A DNA stretch of 64,000 nucleotides, taken from positions 2,329,001 to 2,393,000 of the forward strand of contig CM074758.1 of NCBI GenBank assembly GCA_037355855.1, in the 5' to 3' direction. The notes under the pieces were generated by a model. The model saw only the letters and a program-made list of their open reading frames with translations. It searched no databases and was not told where the DNA came from. Origin of the DNA: Pseudo-nitzschia pungens. Its lineage: Eukaryota > Bacillariophyta > Bacillariophyceae > Bacillariales > Bacillariaceae. The position numbers and the translations under genes were made by a program. Positions within the stretch are counted from its first letter, which is position 1; every line of letters starts with the position of its first letter. Positions 35,052-46,587 of this stretch are shown here, one piece after another.

Positions 35052-36270
35052 TCACCGTTTGCTACGACCTTTGGATGATTGTCCCGAAACATTCACTGTC
35101 ACGTACAAATCGCCATTGAGATAAACATCTGGATGATTTTCGTTGTGTTGTGTATTCCGTATGGGCCAACCTCGACCTCGTATCCTGATAGTGTTTTCGT
35201 AAAGATTGTCAGATGATGATGTATCGGATTTCATCTTTTGCTTCCGTTGCTGTTTTCGATAGCTGTATGTCTTCGGCGGAATGGCGATTTCAATGGGTTT
35301 TTCGTTCGGATCCAATGGATCCATTTTTATTTTGCATCCATTTTTGGCTTGTTTGCTGGTGATGGTTATTTCTGCATGCAAATCATTATTCTCTCGTCGA
35401 TAAACAGGATGACTTTCTTCTTCAATCTCGGAATATTATTTCTATTCCTGGTTGGTGATTGATGCCAGCACTTTTAAATTTAATATTCGTCTGTCCTCCT
35501 CTTGCACCTCGTCGTAGCGATGTAACATAAGAGGCTAAAGGATCTGGTTGCGGCAAGGTCGTATGGACGACAGAAATTCCGATCACAGCAGCGAGAGTTC
35601 TACTGATTCGAATTATCGGAAGCGATACATAGCAAGACAACATGAGGGACCAATATATGCTTTTGCCTCGAATTGCTGCTTTAAACCTTGTGAAAATGTT
35701 GTCGTTTAACTCAAGGCTAACAGATTTCTTTCCTTTATAGAGATCTTGCAGCGGTACTTTCACTTTTTGTACATAAATCGACTTGAAGGAGTCTAGGGAT
35801 GGGGAGGCATGTGGCATAAAAGGCGTTCTCATTCCAAACACGGGACCATTTGCTCCTGTTCTGTAGAAGAAAAAATTGTCGTTTCCCTCGAACGCCCGGA
35901 AAAATTGCTCCGCTCCCCCGGCACTGGCATAAGTATTCGCATACCGTCGGGAATATGGTTGCTGGCCATGCTGGCCTGGTACATATCTCGGACTAGGGTT
36001 CTGAATCATGTCGTATGCTTCTTGAACCTGTTTGAATTTCTTTTCGCATCTCTCTCTTTCCTTCGTGGACTTGTTGACGTTTTTGTCCGGATGATATTGG
36101 AGGCACAACTTCCTGTAGCGTTTCTGTAGCTCTTTCTGTGGCGTGCCGCGTGACACACCTAAAACAGTGTAGGGATCGAAACCTCCGCCAAGGGTTCCAG
36201 TCCACGCAGTGCACCACAATCCGAGAATGAGCAGAAGACGGCAATGTAGGCGGAATCGAAGGAAACACAT
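35052..36270 (-). CDS. DnaJ (Hsp40) co-chaperone with membrane segment; one surplus base near 35430
   Basis: A J-domain protein entering the secretory pathway. The N-terminus MCFLRFRLHCRLLLILGLWC is a signal peptide or anchor. The J domain follows at about residues 30-95 (DPYTVLGVSRGTPQKELQKRYRKL, HPD in YHPDKN), so it can stimulate Hsp70 ATPase. The substrate-binding part begins VQKVKVPLQDLYKGKKSVSLELNDNI and is interrupted by a hydrophobic segment (IYWSLMLSCYVSLPIIRI...TLAAVIGISVV). It resumes at GINHQPGIEIIF and continues in the +1 frame with EEESHPVYRRENNDLHAEITITSKQA, which is the expected DnaJ sequence. The span is 3n+1 nt, so one base is in excess at about 35430 (TTCCGAGATTGA). The corrected product is 405 aa. 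No zinc-finger domain is present. Confidence 0.85.
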
Positions 36271-37737
36271 TTTAGTATTCTATGTGTCGCGCAAGACACA
36301 GGGCTAGCCAAAAACTAGAATAGGCTTTTTCTGGTAGAATTTATGATCCAATAACGTGATAGAGACTTGCGCCAATGACCTGTTCACCATGGTGGTTGAC
36401 ATTCCCTTATCAACATCAGAATATGTTCGATCTGCAATCAACAAGACAGAGAACGACGACAACACAAAACACAACAACATGGAAAAACCAAACGGTGCAA
36501 ATTGTCCATTTTCAGGGCAGGTAAGATCTTAAGTACCGTACGTAAGGTTAGGCTCTTTTTAAAATACGGTATGTTTCGTGATTCATTCTCGGTTCCATGC
36601 GCGTCTCATCGGCTTTTTGCCTTCCAACAAAACTACGAAACTACGGTAATTACCGGTACTAGATCTGTTTCGAAATGCTTTCAGAGAGCTCCATGTGGAA
36701 CTCTGCAGAAAAACTTCTTTTTTGCGGAGTAGCAAAAAATACCATAGCGCGAACTATCAACGACGACCATTCATCACCTCGGAATGATGGCACGAGTCGC
36801 GTTATTTTACCCGAGCTGAAGAAAAAAGTATTACCAAACGATATCTTGATGGTGTATTCGAACAATCCGCTCTTGACATAAAGTTGATTTCATACAGCTC
36901 AAAACATCAACCGAGCACCAATGACAAATGCAACATGATTTGTGATATTATATGAAAACTCAGTCTCTCGTGACCCCAAGTCTGGGTTCAATTCTTTAGG
37001 GTATATCCCATCGGATGGCGTCAAGCTGACGACCAGCTGATTCAGCGCGTTGGAACATCGTAAGGTGAGTAACTACAAATCATGATGCCGTTGAGCACCC
37101 CCCTTTCTTTTTTGGTTTGTCTTGGATAACTTAAATGATGAGATAACATACTCCCACTACATAATCACGACGGTCTTTTGAGTTCTGGAAGCGAACGAGA
37201 TGTAGCGCCTTCCAAAATGGAAGGAGTTGCATTTTCGTCGTGGATAGCGTGATATTACTGGAGTTAACACTAACACCTGAAAAAGTAATCGAATGACATT
37301 GCAAAGAAGAGCACGACACGAAATTTGGTTGACCATTCTCCAGGAATTCTCACTTGATTTCTTTTGATTTCCTTCTCCTCCTTTCTCTGACATACAACTC
37401 GAACAGTACGCAACTATTTTGGTTCACTGTGCAAACGACTCAACAGGCTCCAGAATGCAAATGCAGCGCCTTTCAAATGAAGATTAAAAATAAATTCACT
37501 AAAAATTCTGACACCTCTAATGCTAGATCGAATCAATCGATCGATGATCTGAAAGTGAACCCGATGAAAGAGAAAATCAAGTTGCGCCGAAGAAGTATCT
37601 GAAAATGTTGAACGAAAGTGTTCTCTCGTATCAATATCACAGAAAGCTCACGCCGATCTCTTTGCCTATCTTTTCAGTTCCAGAAATTTCTATGCGAGAC
37701 CAGTGATATGAGTTAGCAAGTTTCGTTTATTTTATTT
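36271..37737. other. Spacer with orphan exon-like pieces (unresolved gene)
   Basis: No complete gene could be assembled. On the plus strand, ATG at 36479 opens 14 codons (MEKPNGANCPFSGQ) ending at a strong donor GTAAGA. At about 36682..36881 an exon-like stretch encodes SSMWNSAEKLLFCGVAKNT... after an AG. At about 37000..37070 there is VYPIGWRQADDQLIQRVGTS between AG and GTAAGG. At about 37451..37602 APECKCSAFQMK... runs to a stop. The phases do not join cleanly, so this may be a decayed or wrongly modelled gene. GTACGTAAGGTT words occur at 36535-36555. Confidence 0.3.
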
Positions 37738-38754
37738 TTACTTCTTCGCCTTTTCCTGCTTCTTCACCTTTCGGTGATTCAGGAAAAGCCCGATTATTGA
37801 TCCAAAGGCGAAGCCATAGGTTCCGCCAATGAACACAGGGATTGGCCACCGTTGCCTCTGGATCTCCATGATCCAGCACAGACAAGATGGAAAATGCAAC
37901 GATAAACGCGAGCGTCATGAACAGACGACTGGTTGCCAAAATGTCAGATTGATCGAAAAACGGCAACTCTTCCAATATCTTTGAAGTTCTTTTTTCGGTC
38001 AAGTTCGTGCACAGCAATGTCGAGAGATAAAGAGCTGCGGAGAGAGAGTGCCGCCATGTAGCTATCAAATCCTGCCCGCATAATCCAAACATAACGAAGA
38101 TAAACCCCGTTACTTTAATGAAACTCAGTACTTTCCACCCAGCAGTAGAAGGGTTCTTGACCGTCCACACCAAAAACAGTACGAAGACTGGTAGCACGGA
38201 AAAGATGGTGACATTGATCAATGGGAATGGCAATCCGATAATTTCTGATGGGTCCATGTGAGCCTGATTCCGAACGCAACGGAGTTGGAAGCGATACAAA
38301 CAAAAATAGGAGTTAGTTCCTGAAACTTTTGTTCTTAGTTCCGAAAAAAAAAAACCAGTTGGCATGAATGTATTCCTCCGAGAGAGCCATAGATCTCGAT
38401 GTTGTTTCCTAACATGTCGGTGAAAAAGAGATGGTACCCTTTGGCGTGACAAAGGACCGAAGCGACATCTAGAAGAGCACGGTGGATATCTCGCGCAAGA
38501 CCGTTCTAAAGCAATTGATTCCGACCCTGCCGCTCTAGATTTTGTTCCTGATTGCGACAAACTTCGGCTACAGGTCCAATAAAATCGAACTGGTCGCAAT
38601 CACTCACCATTTCATCCGCCATTTGAGTTGCTGGGTTCAGGATCATGATTTCAAACCATCCAATAAGCAAGGCAAATGCCATCGATGACGAGAAGGTTCG
38701 CATGAGACGCTTGGCCTTCTCGTCCGTGTACACGTTTGTCGCTGCTGCTGCCAT
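37738..38754 (-). CDS. Polytopic membrane protein, unknown family; one surplus base near 37873
   Basis: Three exons are inferred: 38563..38754, 38356..38505 and 37738..38263, all phase 0. The first intron (57 nt, GTTTGT...CTTTAG) removes an in-frame TAG and joins GPVAE to NGLARDIHRALLDVASVLCH. The last exon is read as hydrophobic helices (INVTIFSVLPVFVLFLVW, FIKVTGFIFVMFGLCGQ, LFMTLAFIVAFSILSVL). It then needs a +1 change near CTGGATC (37873-37876) to continue as MEIQRQRWPIPVFIGGTYGF and a basic tail HRKVKKQEKAKK with stop TAA. The corrected product is about 288 aa with four to six membrane spans and a cytosolic KKxx-like basic end. No family is recognised. The second intron's donor, next to an 11-T run, is the least certain part. 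Confidence 0.65.
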
Positions 38755-39866
38755 GGCGATGATTCCGACTTGTAACTTAGAAAATGCGAATGGTGGTAAT
38801 GTGATGACAACGTTCTATCCATCGGATACCTGGAACTCGGATTTGTGATCACCGCGAAGTTTGATTTTCAGACCGTTACTTGTTGAATTTTATTTTTTCG
38901 GCTTCATTCGAAAAAATTCAAAATGATGGCTGAGGAGGGAGGCATGCGACAATAAATTCTGCCATCTATGCCTTGGAGTAGTAGGAGTACGAGTTTTGAA
39001 CGAAGATACCACGTACGAAATTCCAGTGCATTGAGCATAGCGGTACGTCTAACCGTACCGTTTGGTCATAATTTGGCGCACAGTAACGTTCGTACCTACT
39101 CCTTTGTACGGATGGTATACGGTGTTCGTACTCCTTGCTCATTGTACCAGTAAGGTTACTGGAACCACCCCTGACTGGTAAGTTACCTGGTTCTACCGGT
39201 AAACCGTAAGCCTTATCGTAAGACCTTACTGGTAATACAGCTGATTTTTGACATTGCCACTCAATCGTATTACGTAAGACTTACGTAACTTACTCTACAT
39301 ATTTGACTAAAAAGATTAAAAATGTAACTTAGACCAATTTTTTAGTCGAATGAGTCTCACGTAGAAATTAGTACCAGAAAGCGATGCCCAAAATCGAGGG
39401 TATTACCCTCGATTTTTATGCCGCGACTAGACGATAACGTTGCCTATAGACGTGATTAACGAATATTCAGTCCCGCATTGCGAACAACAGCTGTTTGTTT
39501 TGTCAACAAACATGTCGTCGAGACTTCGCCTTTGTTGATGTTTTAACGTTCGCAAAACGCAAAACACTTCGCTCGTTAGGGAACAAAGAGAATCTTCTGT
39601 GCCCATGCTGGCGAAAGTACAGAAAAATGATCGGAACAATACCTATTGCACCTGTAAGATTACGGTAGGTCTCACACAATTATCGATCGAAGTATTGTGC
39701 TCGTGGATCGAGATAATCTTGTTCAGATCGCTGATCGATGAAAAAAGCTGTCCAATTCCTGCTGCTAACAATCACTGCATAAAATGCATTCCAGATTCAT
39801 TTCGTTTTCGAAAGAACATCCGATAGCAAAGAATACATTATTCACCCATCACCCAACTAAGGCACC
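38755..39866. other. Divergent spacer rich in TACCGTAC/GTAAGGTT words
   Basis: 1.1 kb between outward-facing genes. Positions 38985-39300 contain about fifteen words such as GTAAGGTTACTGG, CTTACTGGTA and TACCGTTTGG. A perfect palindrome lies at 39390-39416. No gene is supported. Confidence 0.6.
39390..39416. repeat. Perfect palindrome, 13-bp arms with 1-nt centre
   Basis: The arms AAAATCGAGGGTA and TACCCTCGATTTT are exact reverse complements around a single T. It lies in the pyruvate-kinase/membrane-protein promoter spacer. It could be a cruciform, a dimeric factor site or a miniature-element remnant. Confidence 0.8.
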
Positions 39867-42123
39867 ATGGATTTCACCGTCGGCTTCGATATCGTCAAAG
39901 AGCCACTCAACACCCTCTACAGGCGCACTAAGATCATCTGTACAATCGGTCCGGCCAATTGGTCCGAGGAGGGCATCGGGAAACTCATAGATGCCGGCAT
40001 GAACGTCGCTCGTTTCAATTTTAGTCACGGTGACCATGAACGGCATCAAAAGAGTCTTGATCTTCTTCGTGAAGTAGCAGCTTCGAAGTCGAGCAATATC
40101 GCTGGTGAGTTCCTGCCGTCGCTGTCTTCACTGCTTTTGGAGTCACCCGTTCCGTCGAGCTATATATATATATATATATGCCGTATAACGCTACTACGTA
40201 TGAAAATTTTCACTCATTCTTTCATTCTCAATGACATCAATGCCAACAAAAAACTGCGTCAATCATTGAAAGTTCTTGTCGACACCACGGGTCCCGAGAT
40301 TCGCACCGGTTACTTTGATAAAAGCGTGATGGACAAACTTAAGTTGGAGAGGGGCCAGGAATTGATCTTGACCGGCGATTATTCTTACACTGCCATTGAC
40401 TCAACAAAAGTCGCTGTTTCTTATGACAAATTGGCCGAGGATGTCAAAGAGGGACAGCAGATCCTCATTGCAGATGGTTCGTTGGTCTTGACTGTCTCGT
40501 CTTGCGACACGGCAAACAAAGAGGTGACCTGCAGAGTTGAAAACAACGTATCTATTGGAGAACGCAAAAACGTTGGGCTTCCTGATGTGGATATCAAACT
40601 CCCAACCTTTTCGGAGAAGGATGTCGATGATATTGTAAACTTTGGTATCAAGAACAGAGTGGATTGCATCGCTGCTTCCTTGATACGTACCGGCGAGGAT
40701 GTTCGCAACCTTCGCAAGCTTCTTGCCGACAACGGTGGAGAGGAGATCAAGATCATTTCCAAAATTGGAAACCAGGAGGGGATGAAAAACTATGACGAGA
40801 TTATTGAAGAAACCGACGGAATCATGATTGCTCGAGGTACTGTAAGTTCACAGAAATGCATGTGGTAACCTTAATTGTGAAAACGTTCAATGGGTGCTAT
40901 CTCTTTTGTGGAAACGATTTGTTTTCTCTGACTCTAATCACTGTACCTGCCCTTGCCAACAATTCCAATACCATCGATCATCGAAACCTCCCCGATCGAC
41001 ACTTCTGTCGTTCAACACAATTTAACAATTGATCTCGATCCCTACCACGTGGTTCCTTAAATTTCACACAAAGCTTGGAATGGATATTCCGCCAGCGAAG
41101 GTAAGAGATCAGGGAGAAGAACAGAGTTTGAATGAAACTGGAATGTTAATATCGTACAAATTTTATGTCTGTTCTCTCACGGATTTTCTCTTTCCAGCTA
41201 TTTCTGGCCCAAAAGTACATGATTCGCAAGGCGAATCTTTGTGGCAAGCCTGTCATCACAGCTACCCAGATGCTTGAAAGTATGCTCAACAATCCTCGCC
41301 CTACTCGTGCCGAATGTTCCGATGTCGCCAATTCAGTTTTTGACGGCACCGATTGTGTGATGCTGTCGGGTGAAACAGCTGTAAGGTGAGTTGATAGATT
41401 GGTTTGTCACTGATCGAATATGGAATGCTGCAATTTTATCAAGCGCTCGTAGGTTGCGAATTGATGTATCAACGAAGGAAAACGCTCTCACAGTTTCTTC
41501 CTTCTTTCCATCGATTTTTTCGTACTTCTTTCTCTTGTTCTATAGTCCCTACTTCGAGCAGGCGGTTCAGATTATGAGTCGAACTGTCACGAACGCGGAA
41601 CAAACTCGGGACTACGATGCATTGTATCAAGCCATGCGGCACTCGATAGTCACTGAGAAAGGACCACTCAGTAAAGGTGAAAGTGTTGCTTCAAGCGCTG
41701 TCTCTGCTGCCCTCGATACCGGGGCAAAGCTTATCGTCATCCTCAGTGATACTGGAAAATTGGCCGGATATGTTAGCAAGTTTAGACCTGCTGTGAGCTC
41801 GTTGGTTTTGACACCCGAACGCAGCCGTTGCCCGCACAGCGCATGGCTTTATGTCTGGGGTTCATTCCATTCTTGTGGATTCGTTGGAAAAAGCCGAAGA
41901 ATTGATGGAAGAGACAATGTTTTTCCTCTCCAATACTGGGATGATGAACAAAGGAGACAAGATTATTTTTATGGCGGGACGAGCGGCATCCTTGAAGGAG
42001 CGTCTTATGATTGATGTCCTAGCTGAAGGCAAATCCCACGGACGATTTGCAAAAAATGATGGCTTTTTCAACAGCAAACACATTTTGATGTCCGGTACTT
42101 ACGACGGAATGAAGAATTTTTGA
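39867..42123 (+). CDS. Pyruvate kinase homologue lacking both catalytic metal ligands; surplus C at 41814-41816
   Basis: Five exons: 39867..40104, 40273..40841, 41074..41100, 41198..41385 and 41546..42123. All have GT-AG introns and consistent phases. Family blocks are present in order: [42 protein letters not shown], a full B domain ([16 protein letters not shown]...[11 protein letters not shown]), [49 protein letters not shown]. In active enzymes the third-last blocks read SKIEN and ARGDLG; here the Glu is Gly and the Asp is Thr, so both Mg2+ ligands are lost. In the last exon LVLTP must shift by one base (one extra C in ACACCCG) to continue [20 protein letters not shown] to the true stop. 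The corrected length is 532 aa. Pseudoenzyme or pseudogene. Cytosolic: no leader is seen. Confidence 0.88.
40158..40179 (+). repeat. (TA)n microsatellite in pyruvate kinase intron 1
   Basis: About ten TA units inside the first intron. The intron length is a multiple of three and has no stop in frame, so an unspliced message would still be open. Confidence 0.8.
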
Positions 42124-42466
42124 GCAAATAGTAGTATTGAATTAAGTACAGCAGAAAATAATTGTGTTGTACAACAACACATGCTTTAATAATTTAAATA
42201 CAGAACAACAAATGAAAGCAATGTGGGCACTAACAATTAAAGCGTTTCAAAAACCACTCTTGAAAGCTTCCCAGCTCTACAATGACTTCTCTCTGCTTCC
42301 TTTCTCTACAGTGTTCAAATTTGCTTCATTAAACTGTCGAGGAATTGCCACATTCCCCCCCCTAAATTCGCTTTCCTCTGAAATGATGCTGTTATGATCG
42401 TCGGCTCCCTTTTGAAGTTTATTTGCCATCGAAATCCTGCGAAATAATGCCCCTGGTTGTACATGG
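42124..42466. other. Tail-to-tail spacer with a possible extra 3' exon of the channel gene
   Basis: On the minus strand, 42277..42450 is open and charged (FRRISMANKLQKG, SIISEESEFRGG) and looks coding. It could be an alternative last exon of the OSCA-like gene, spliced after RSQR via donor GTAAAG. The shortest matching intron would be only 25 nt, so the gene is annotated as ending at the stop at 42467. Confidence 0.4.
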
Positions 42467-45400
42467 TTAGTCTTTACTTCTCTGAGATCTGTGCGAATTG
42501 TAGCTATCGAGAGTCTGATGCCCATAGGTCATCGGGGAAGAAATACTAGAGTGATCGCGAGAGTCATTCGAACCCTCGTGGTCTATTGACGATTCAAATC
42601 GATTGTCCTCTTCTGTAGATATGACAACGGCGGGTTCTGAAGTCAAGTAGTTGTCTTCTGCATTGACACAAACTGGTACATACGCCGCCTTGTGACAGTC
42701 CACAATCCACCTTCTGTAACGTTCTCTTTCCTCGAACGACATCCGTTCGTCCACATTCCACCCATCAAGTTCGCTTGTCTGTAACAAGGCAGCGTCATTA
42801 AAACTTTCTTCGAAAGTATCTTCGCACACGTTTTTGAAGGTCCACGTAAAAATTATTGTTATCAAACAGATCATTGAAAGAAGAAAAGCTTTTTTCAATG
42901 AAAGACTGATTGCAAGGAGAACCTTCAAGGGAGCGTCAAAAATTGAGTATAAATAAACTTGTTAGGAAAACGGGAAGATCAGCGTCGGTGAAGTGTGTGC
43001 TTCTGGCAGTTTTCCATTCATACCTGTGACACAATAACTGAAATCATCAAAATCCGATGAAGCTGAGGCCATCTCATCCCCCCTGCATCGAACGTTGGTC
43101 GATAAACAAAGATGAAAGCCCATTTCAGCAAAGGTGTGATAAATAAGAAGAATAAAGTTGAAAAAGGTGCAACCATAGGACATAGAGGCGATAATGCGAC
43201 CACACATAAAAAGATAACACCAGAATTCACATAGACTCTGTATGGCATAAGGCCGCCTGGTCCCCTGAATGATTAAGACTAAAGGTAAGAGAAATCTATA
43301 CATTACATAATATAGTCAAGCCACCCAGATCAAATTACAAAAACTTACCCACCAGCAGTGGCACGAGCACAGCAATCCCATTTCAATGCTGTGAACATGA
43401 AATTGTTAAACTGCAAAAAGTACATAAAAGGTAAGATTACACCGGTTTGTGTAATCATCCATGTTATCCAATAGAAGGATTGAGTTGTCGGAACAATTCT
43501 AGTCAGATCTTCTAGATATTCGGTTGCATTTCGCAAGGTCGCTTTATTGTTACTGAAAGCTGTCCAAACAATATCTCCAAGTGATTTTCCGGCGAAGACG
43601 AAAACCAGCATGAACCACCAGTAGTATATGAGTGCATGGCGCTCGGCCTCCTGAATACTGGTTGCTGCGCCATCGGAGTTGGCCAACAATTTGAATATTT
43701 GTGGGAGGACTGCAAAGAAGCCGATCATTACTCCGCTGTTTAACCAAGGTGACAAAAATTTGGCATACCAATCGATATTCGGAACGTCGGGAAAAGTCCT
43801 AACTAGAGCTTCCGGTGTGGTAGCGGAAGTGAAGAGACTGTTAAGCTGTAAGATGACGATCAAATAAGGTAACCGATGCCATGGAAAAACTCATTCACAC
43901 TTACTAGAATGGATACGTCCAAATGGTGGAGAAAATAATCAGAAATGCTACGACTCTTCAGTCCATTACGATGAAAGAAAGATCGAGTTAATTTGAGTTG
44001 CGTTCAAATCTGTGGTCGAAAGGAATTCCATAAGAGCCGTAGACCATTATAAATGGCCGTTGAGTAATTTGCACTTACATTCTGAAGCGTATTCTCCTCT
44101 GATGCGGTGGGATAGTCACAGTAACTGGTCTGCAGCAGCCTCTACAGTCAAATATGTTCCATGGTACCGCGTCAGCGAGGGGTGGAATAGGAATTTTGTC
44201 GACTTCTCTCCAACCATCTAAACCGGAGCCATCACTTAAACATTGCCGTGCAGCAATAGCAGCCTGGCGTGATGTAAAGGTTACAACGGCATAAGATTCT
44301 GATTTGACGATCCCGGATAAAACGCCGCTGGGAATTACATTCTCCACTACTCTTCTAGTTGTTGTTATTGACTCATCCGAATAACCTCGTTGTTTTCGGC
44401 AAGGGACGTACCAGCTCCCAGTGTTTAATTTGCGTTTTAGAACCTGGTTTCCTAGCTTGACCATATACTGTTCAGTGCCTACAAGCTTTTCTGCCTCTTC
44501 CCACAGATTCAGACTATCTTCTGGAAGCATTTTTGTCGGTTCAATGATTCCAGTCCTTGGAACCTCTAAACACGAAGATGCCCCATCATACTCCTCTACG
44601 TCCCCATCCCGTGTAGTTGAAAGCTCTGCAGGGTGCTCATGCTGCACTTGTGAAAAGGGAGTAGTAGCTTCTTGGATATTTTTCCGAATATCATGAAGTT
44701 CGTTGACGGCATCTTCGACCTCATCGTTTGCTTCCTCCTCCAAGAGTTTTAAGGTGTCAATGGAGTCGGTCTGCACTATCACATACTCATCACATCCGTA
44801 AGGTCCACATGCAGCCGAACTTTGCAAAAGAGTTTAGACAGAGCAAAAAAATTAGAGCCATGACGACAGAACATTCCACGAAAGACTCCTATTTTTGTAC
44901 CAACCTTCGAGAAAATTCTCTGTAGTATACGATCATTTGCTCGTACTCATCATCCTTTAAAAACATTTCGTTGTTCGGTTCACTAGCGCGAGCTGATTCC
45001 AAGTCCAAGTCACCTCCATTTCTCAACCTCGGTCCAGCGGTATTTAATTCGACTGAAGCGTAGCGCGGACGGCCCTCTTCTTCGCAGCCATTTTTGATCA
45101 GTTGGCTATCATCGTCGAGATTATCCGACTGTTGCTTCTCTTCCAGCTCTTTGATCCTTTGTCGGATAAATTTTAATCGCCTCACTTTACTCGCACACTC
45201 GAACCATTTCCTCCATGCCTGAGACAGTCGTTTGACGTCCGGTAAAATTGTCAAGGCCGCGATCGAACTTGTGAAACCAGGTTGATTCGGAACAATCCTA
45301 TCGAAAAATTCGGTCGCCACTTTGAGCTGAAGTTCCACGGAGTTGCTTGCACAAGACAGATCATCATCAAGTTGGACGCCAGGAAGTCGAAAAAGGACAG

Positions 45401-46587
45401 AATACAGACCAATATTTGGAACGGTATCTCTGTATTCAGGATGGACAACGTAGACCGGTCGATTCTTTGTGTTGACGTCTTCCGGATCTGTGAGATTTTT
45501 TATGTAGTCGAGCTCCTCCTTCCGATGTTTGTAATGATCGTATTCGAGATAGTATACGCGCCTCAGGGCAAGGTTCTAAGGAATATCCGAAGATAGGCAA
45601 TGTTAGAATGAAAATGACTTTCCTTTTGAGGTCTTTGATCCAGTTCGCATCCTTCGAGGGGAGAGCTCACCTGAATCCACTCTTCCCAGATCAATACTAA
45701 AGCCAATCATTCAAAAGAAAGAGATGATATTAATTATTGAATTTCTTGTTTCCATTGCGCCTATCTTGTTTCACAAGGCCCAAGCAATTGACTGCAACTT
45801 ACCACAAGTGTATGTATAGATGACAAAGCTGACTAATACCGTTGTCAGCATTCTCAGGGTAATTCCAGTTGATTCGCTGAACGCATTTGCGAACAAATCT
45901 GCGCTATACCAGGTTGAGTTGCTGTAGTAAACCAATGATGGTATATGAGCAAAGGTCGTTTTCTCGAACGTCGTAACATTCGTTGTGTTTCCACAAATGT
46001 AAAGTCCTTCGTCAATACTTGGATACTGTTCAGGTACACAAACTGCGTTAAAATTGACCGGCAAAACAACGCCGACACACAACAGAGTAGCGAGGACAGA
46101 AACCTTTAAGCAGAGATTGACGAACTTTATCAGAATGATTCCATCCAAATTACAGCGAAGTTTCGGTCCGGACCATCCATCTTTACGCGTGCCTGTGCCC
46201 TCGATCCCGTCGAGCATTTCAGCATAGCTCAGTTGAAGCGCCCAGATAATCCATGAGAAACAATAAGGCTTTCTGATTTGGTTCTTAATAATCTTTTGTG
46301 TACGAGATGAGAAAAACGTCGATGCCATGGCATGGAAAAGTCGTCTCAATTTTTTAGTGCTGTGTTCGTTACTGACTTCGACGTGCTTAAATTGATCACT
46401 TCAAAACTCCGATCGCAAAAACCGGCACTTCACTCACCGCTCTAGGCCGCGCCCAAGACCGAGGAGCAAAAAGTCTATTCCATTCATGTTCCACTGCGTA
46501 TCCAAAGATTGTCATGCAAACGACAAACAAGAAAACGGAAAAGCCAATTACAGGGAGCAGAGTCCGAAATTCGACGCTTTCCGTCAT
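42467..46587 (-). CDS. OSCA/TMEM63 (CSC1-like, RSN1_7TM) mechanosensitive cation channel
   Basis: 1135 aa in nine exons: 46438..46587, 45803..46385, 45671..45696, 44905..45575, 44079..44819, 43905..43955, 43349..43837, 43024..43264 and 42467..42922. Every join keeps phase. Exons 1-2 give TM0 (LLPVIGFSVFLFVVCMTIFGY) and two more spans. Exons 3-5 form the cytosolic domain with NLALRRVYYLEYDHYKHR, an acidic insert, and SYAVVTFTSRQAAIAARQ. Exons 6-9 give the pore-forming helices (VVAFLIIFSTIWTYPF, LNSGVMIGFFAVLPQIF, GVILPFMYFLQF, FFLFITPLLKWAFIFVYRP). In plants and animals this family opens on membrane tension or hyperosmotic stress and passes Ca2+ and other cations. Plasma membrane location is likely. 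The tail after the last helix is acidic and S/T-rich. Confidence 0.93.

Noticed and set aside
35431..35482. 52-nt GT-AG segment that would also restore the DnaJ frame
   Set aside because: Splicing it out would delete GINHQPGIEIIF, which matches the conserved DnaJ C-terminal domain.
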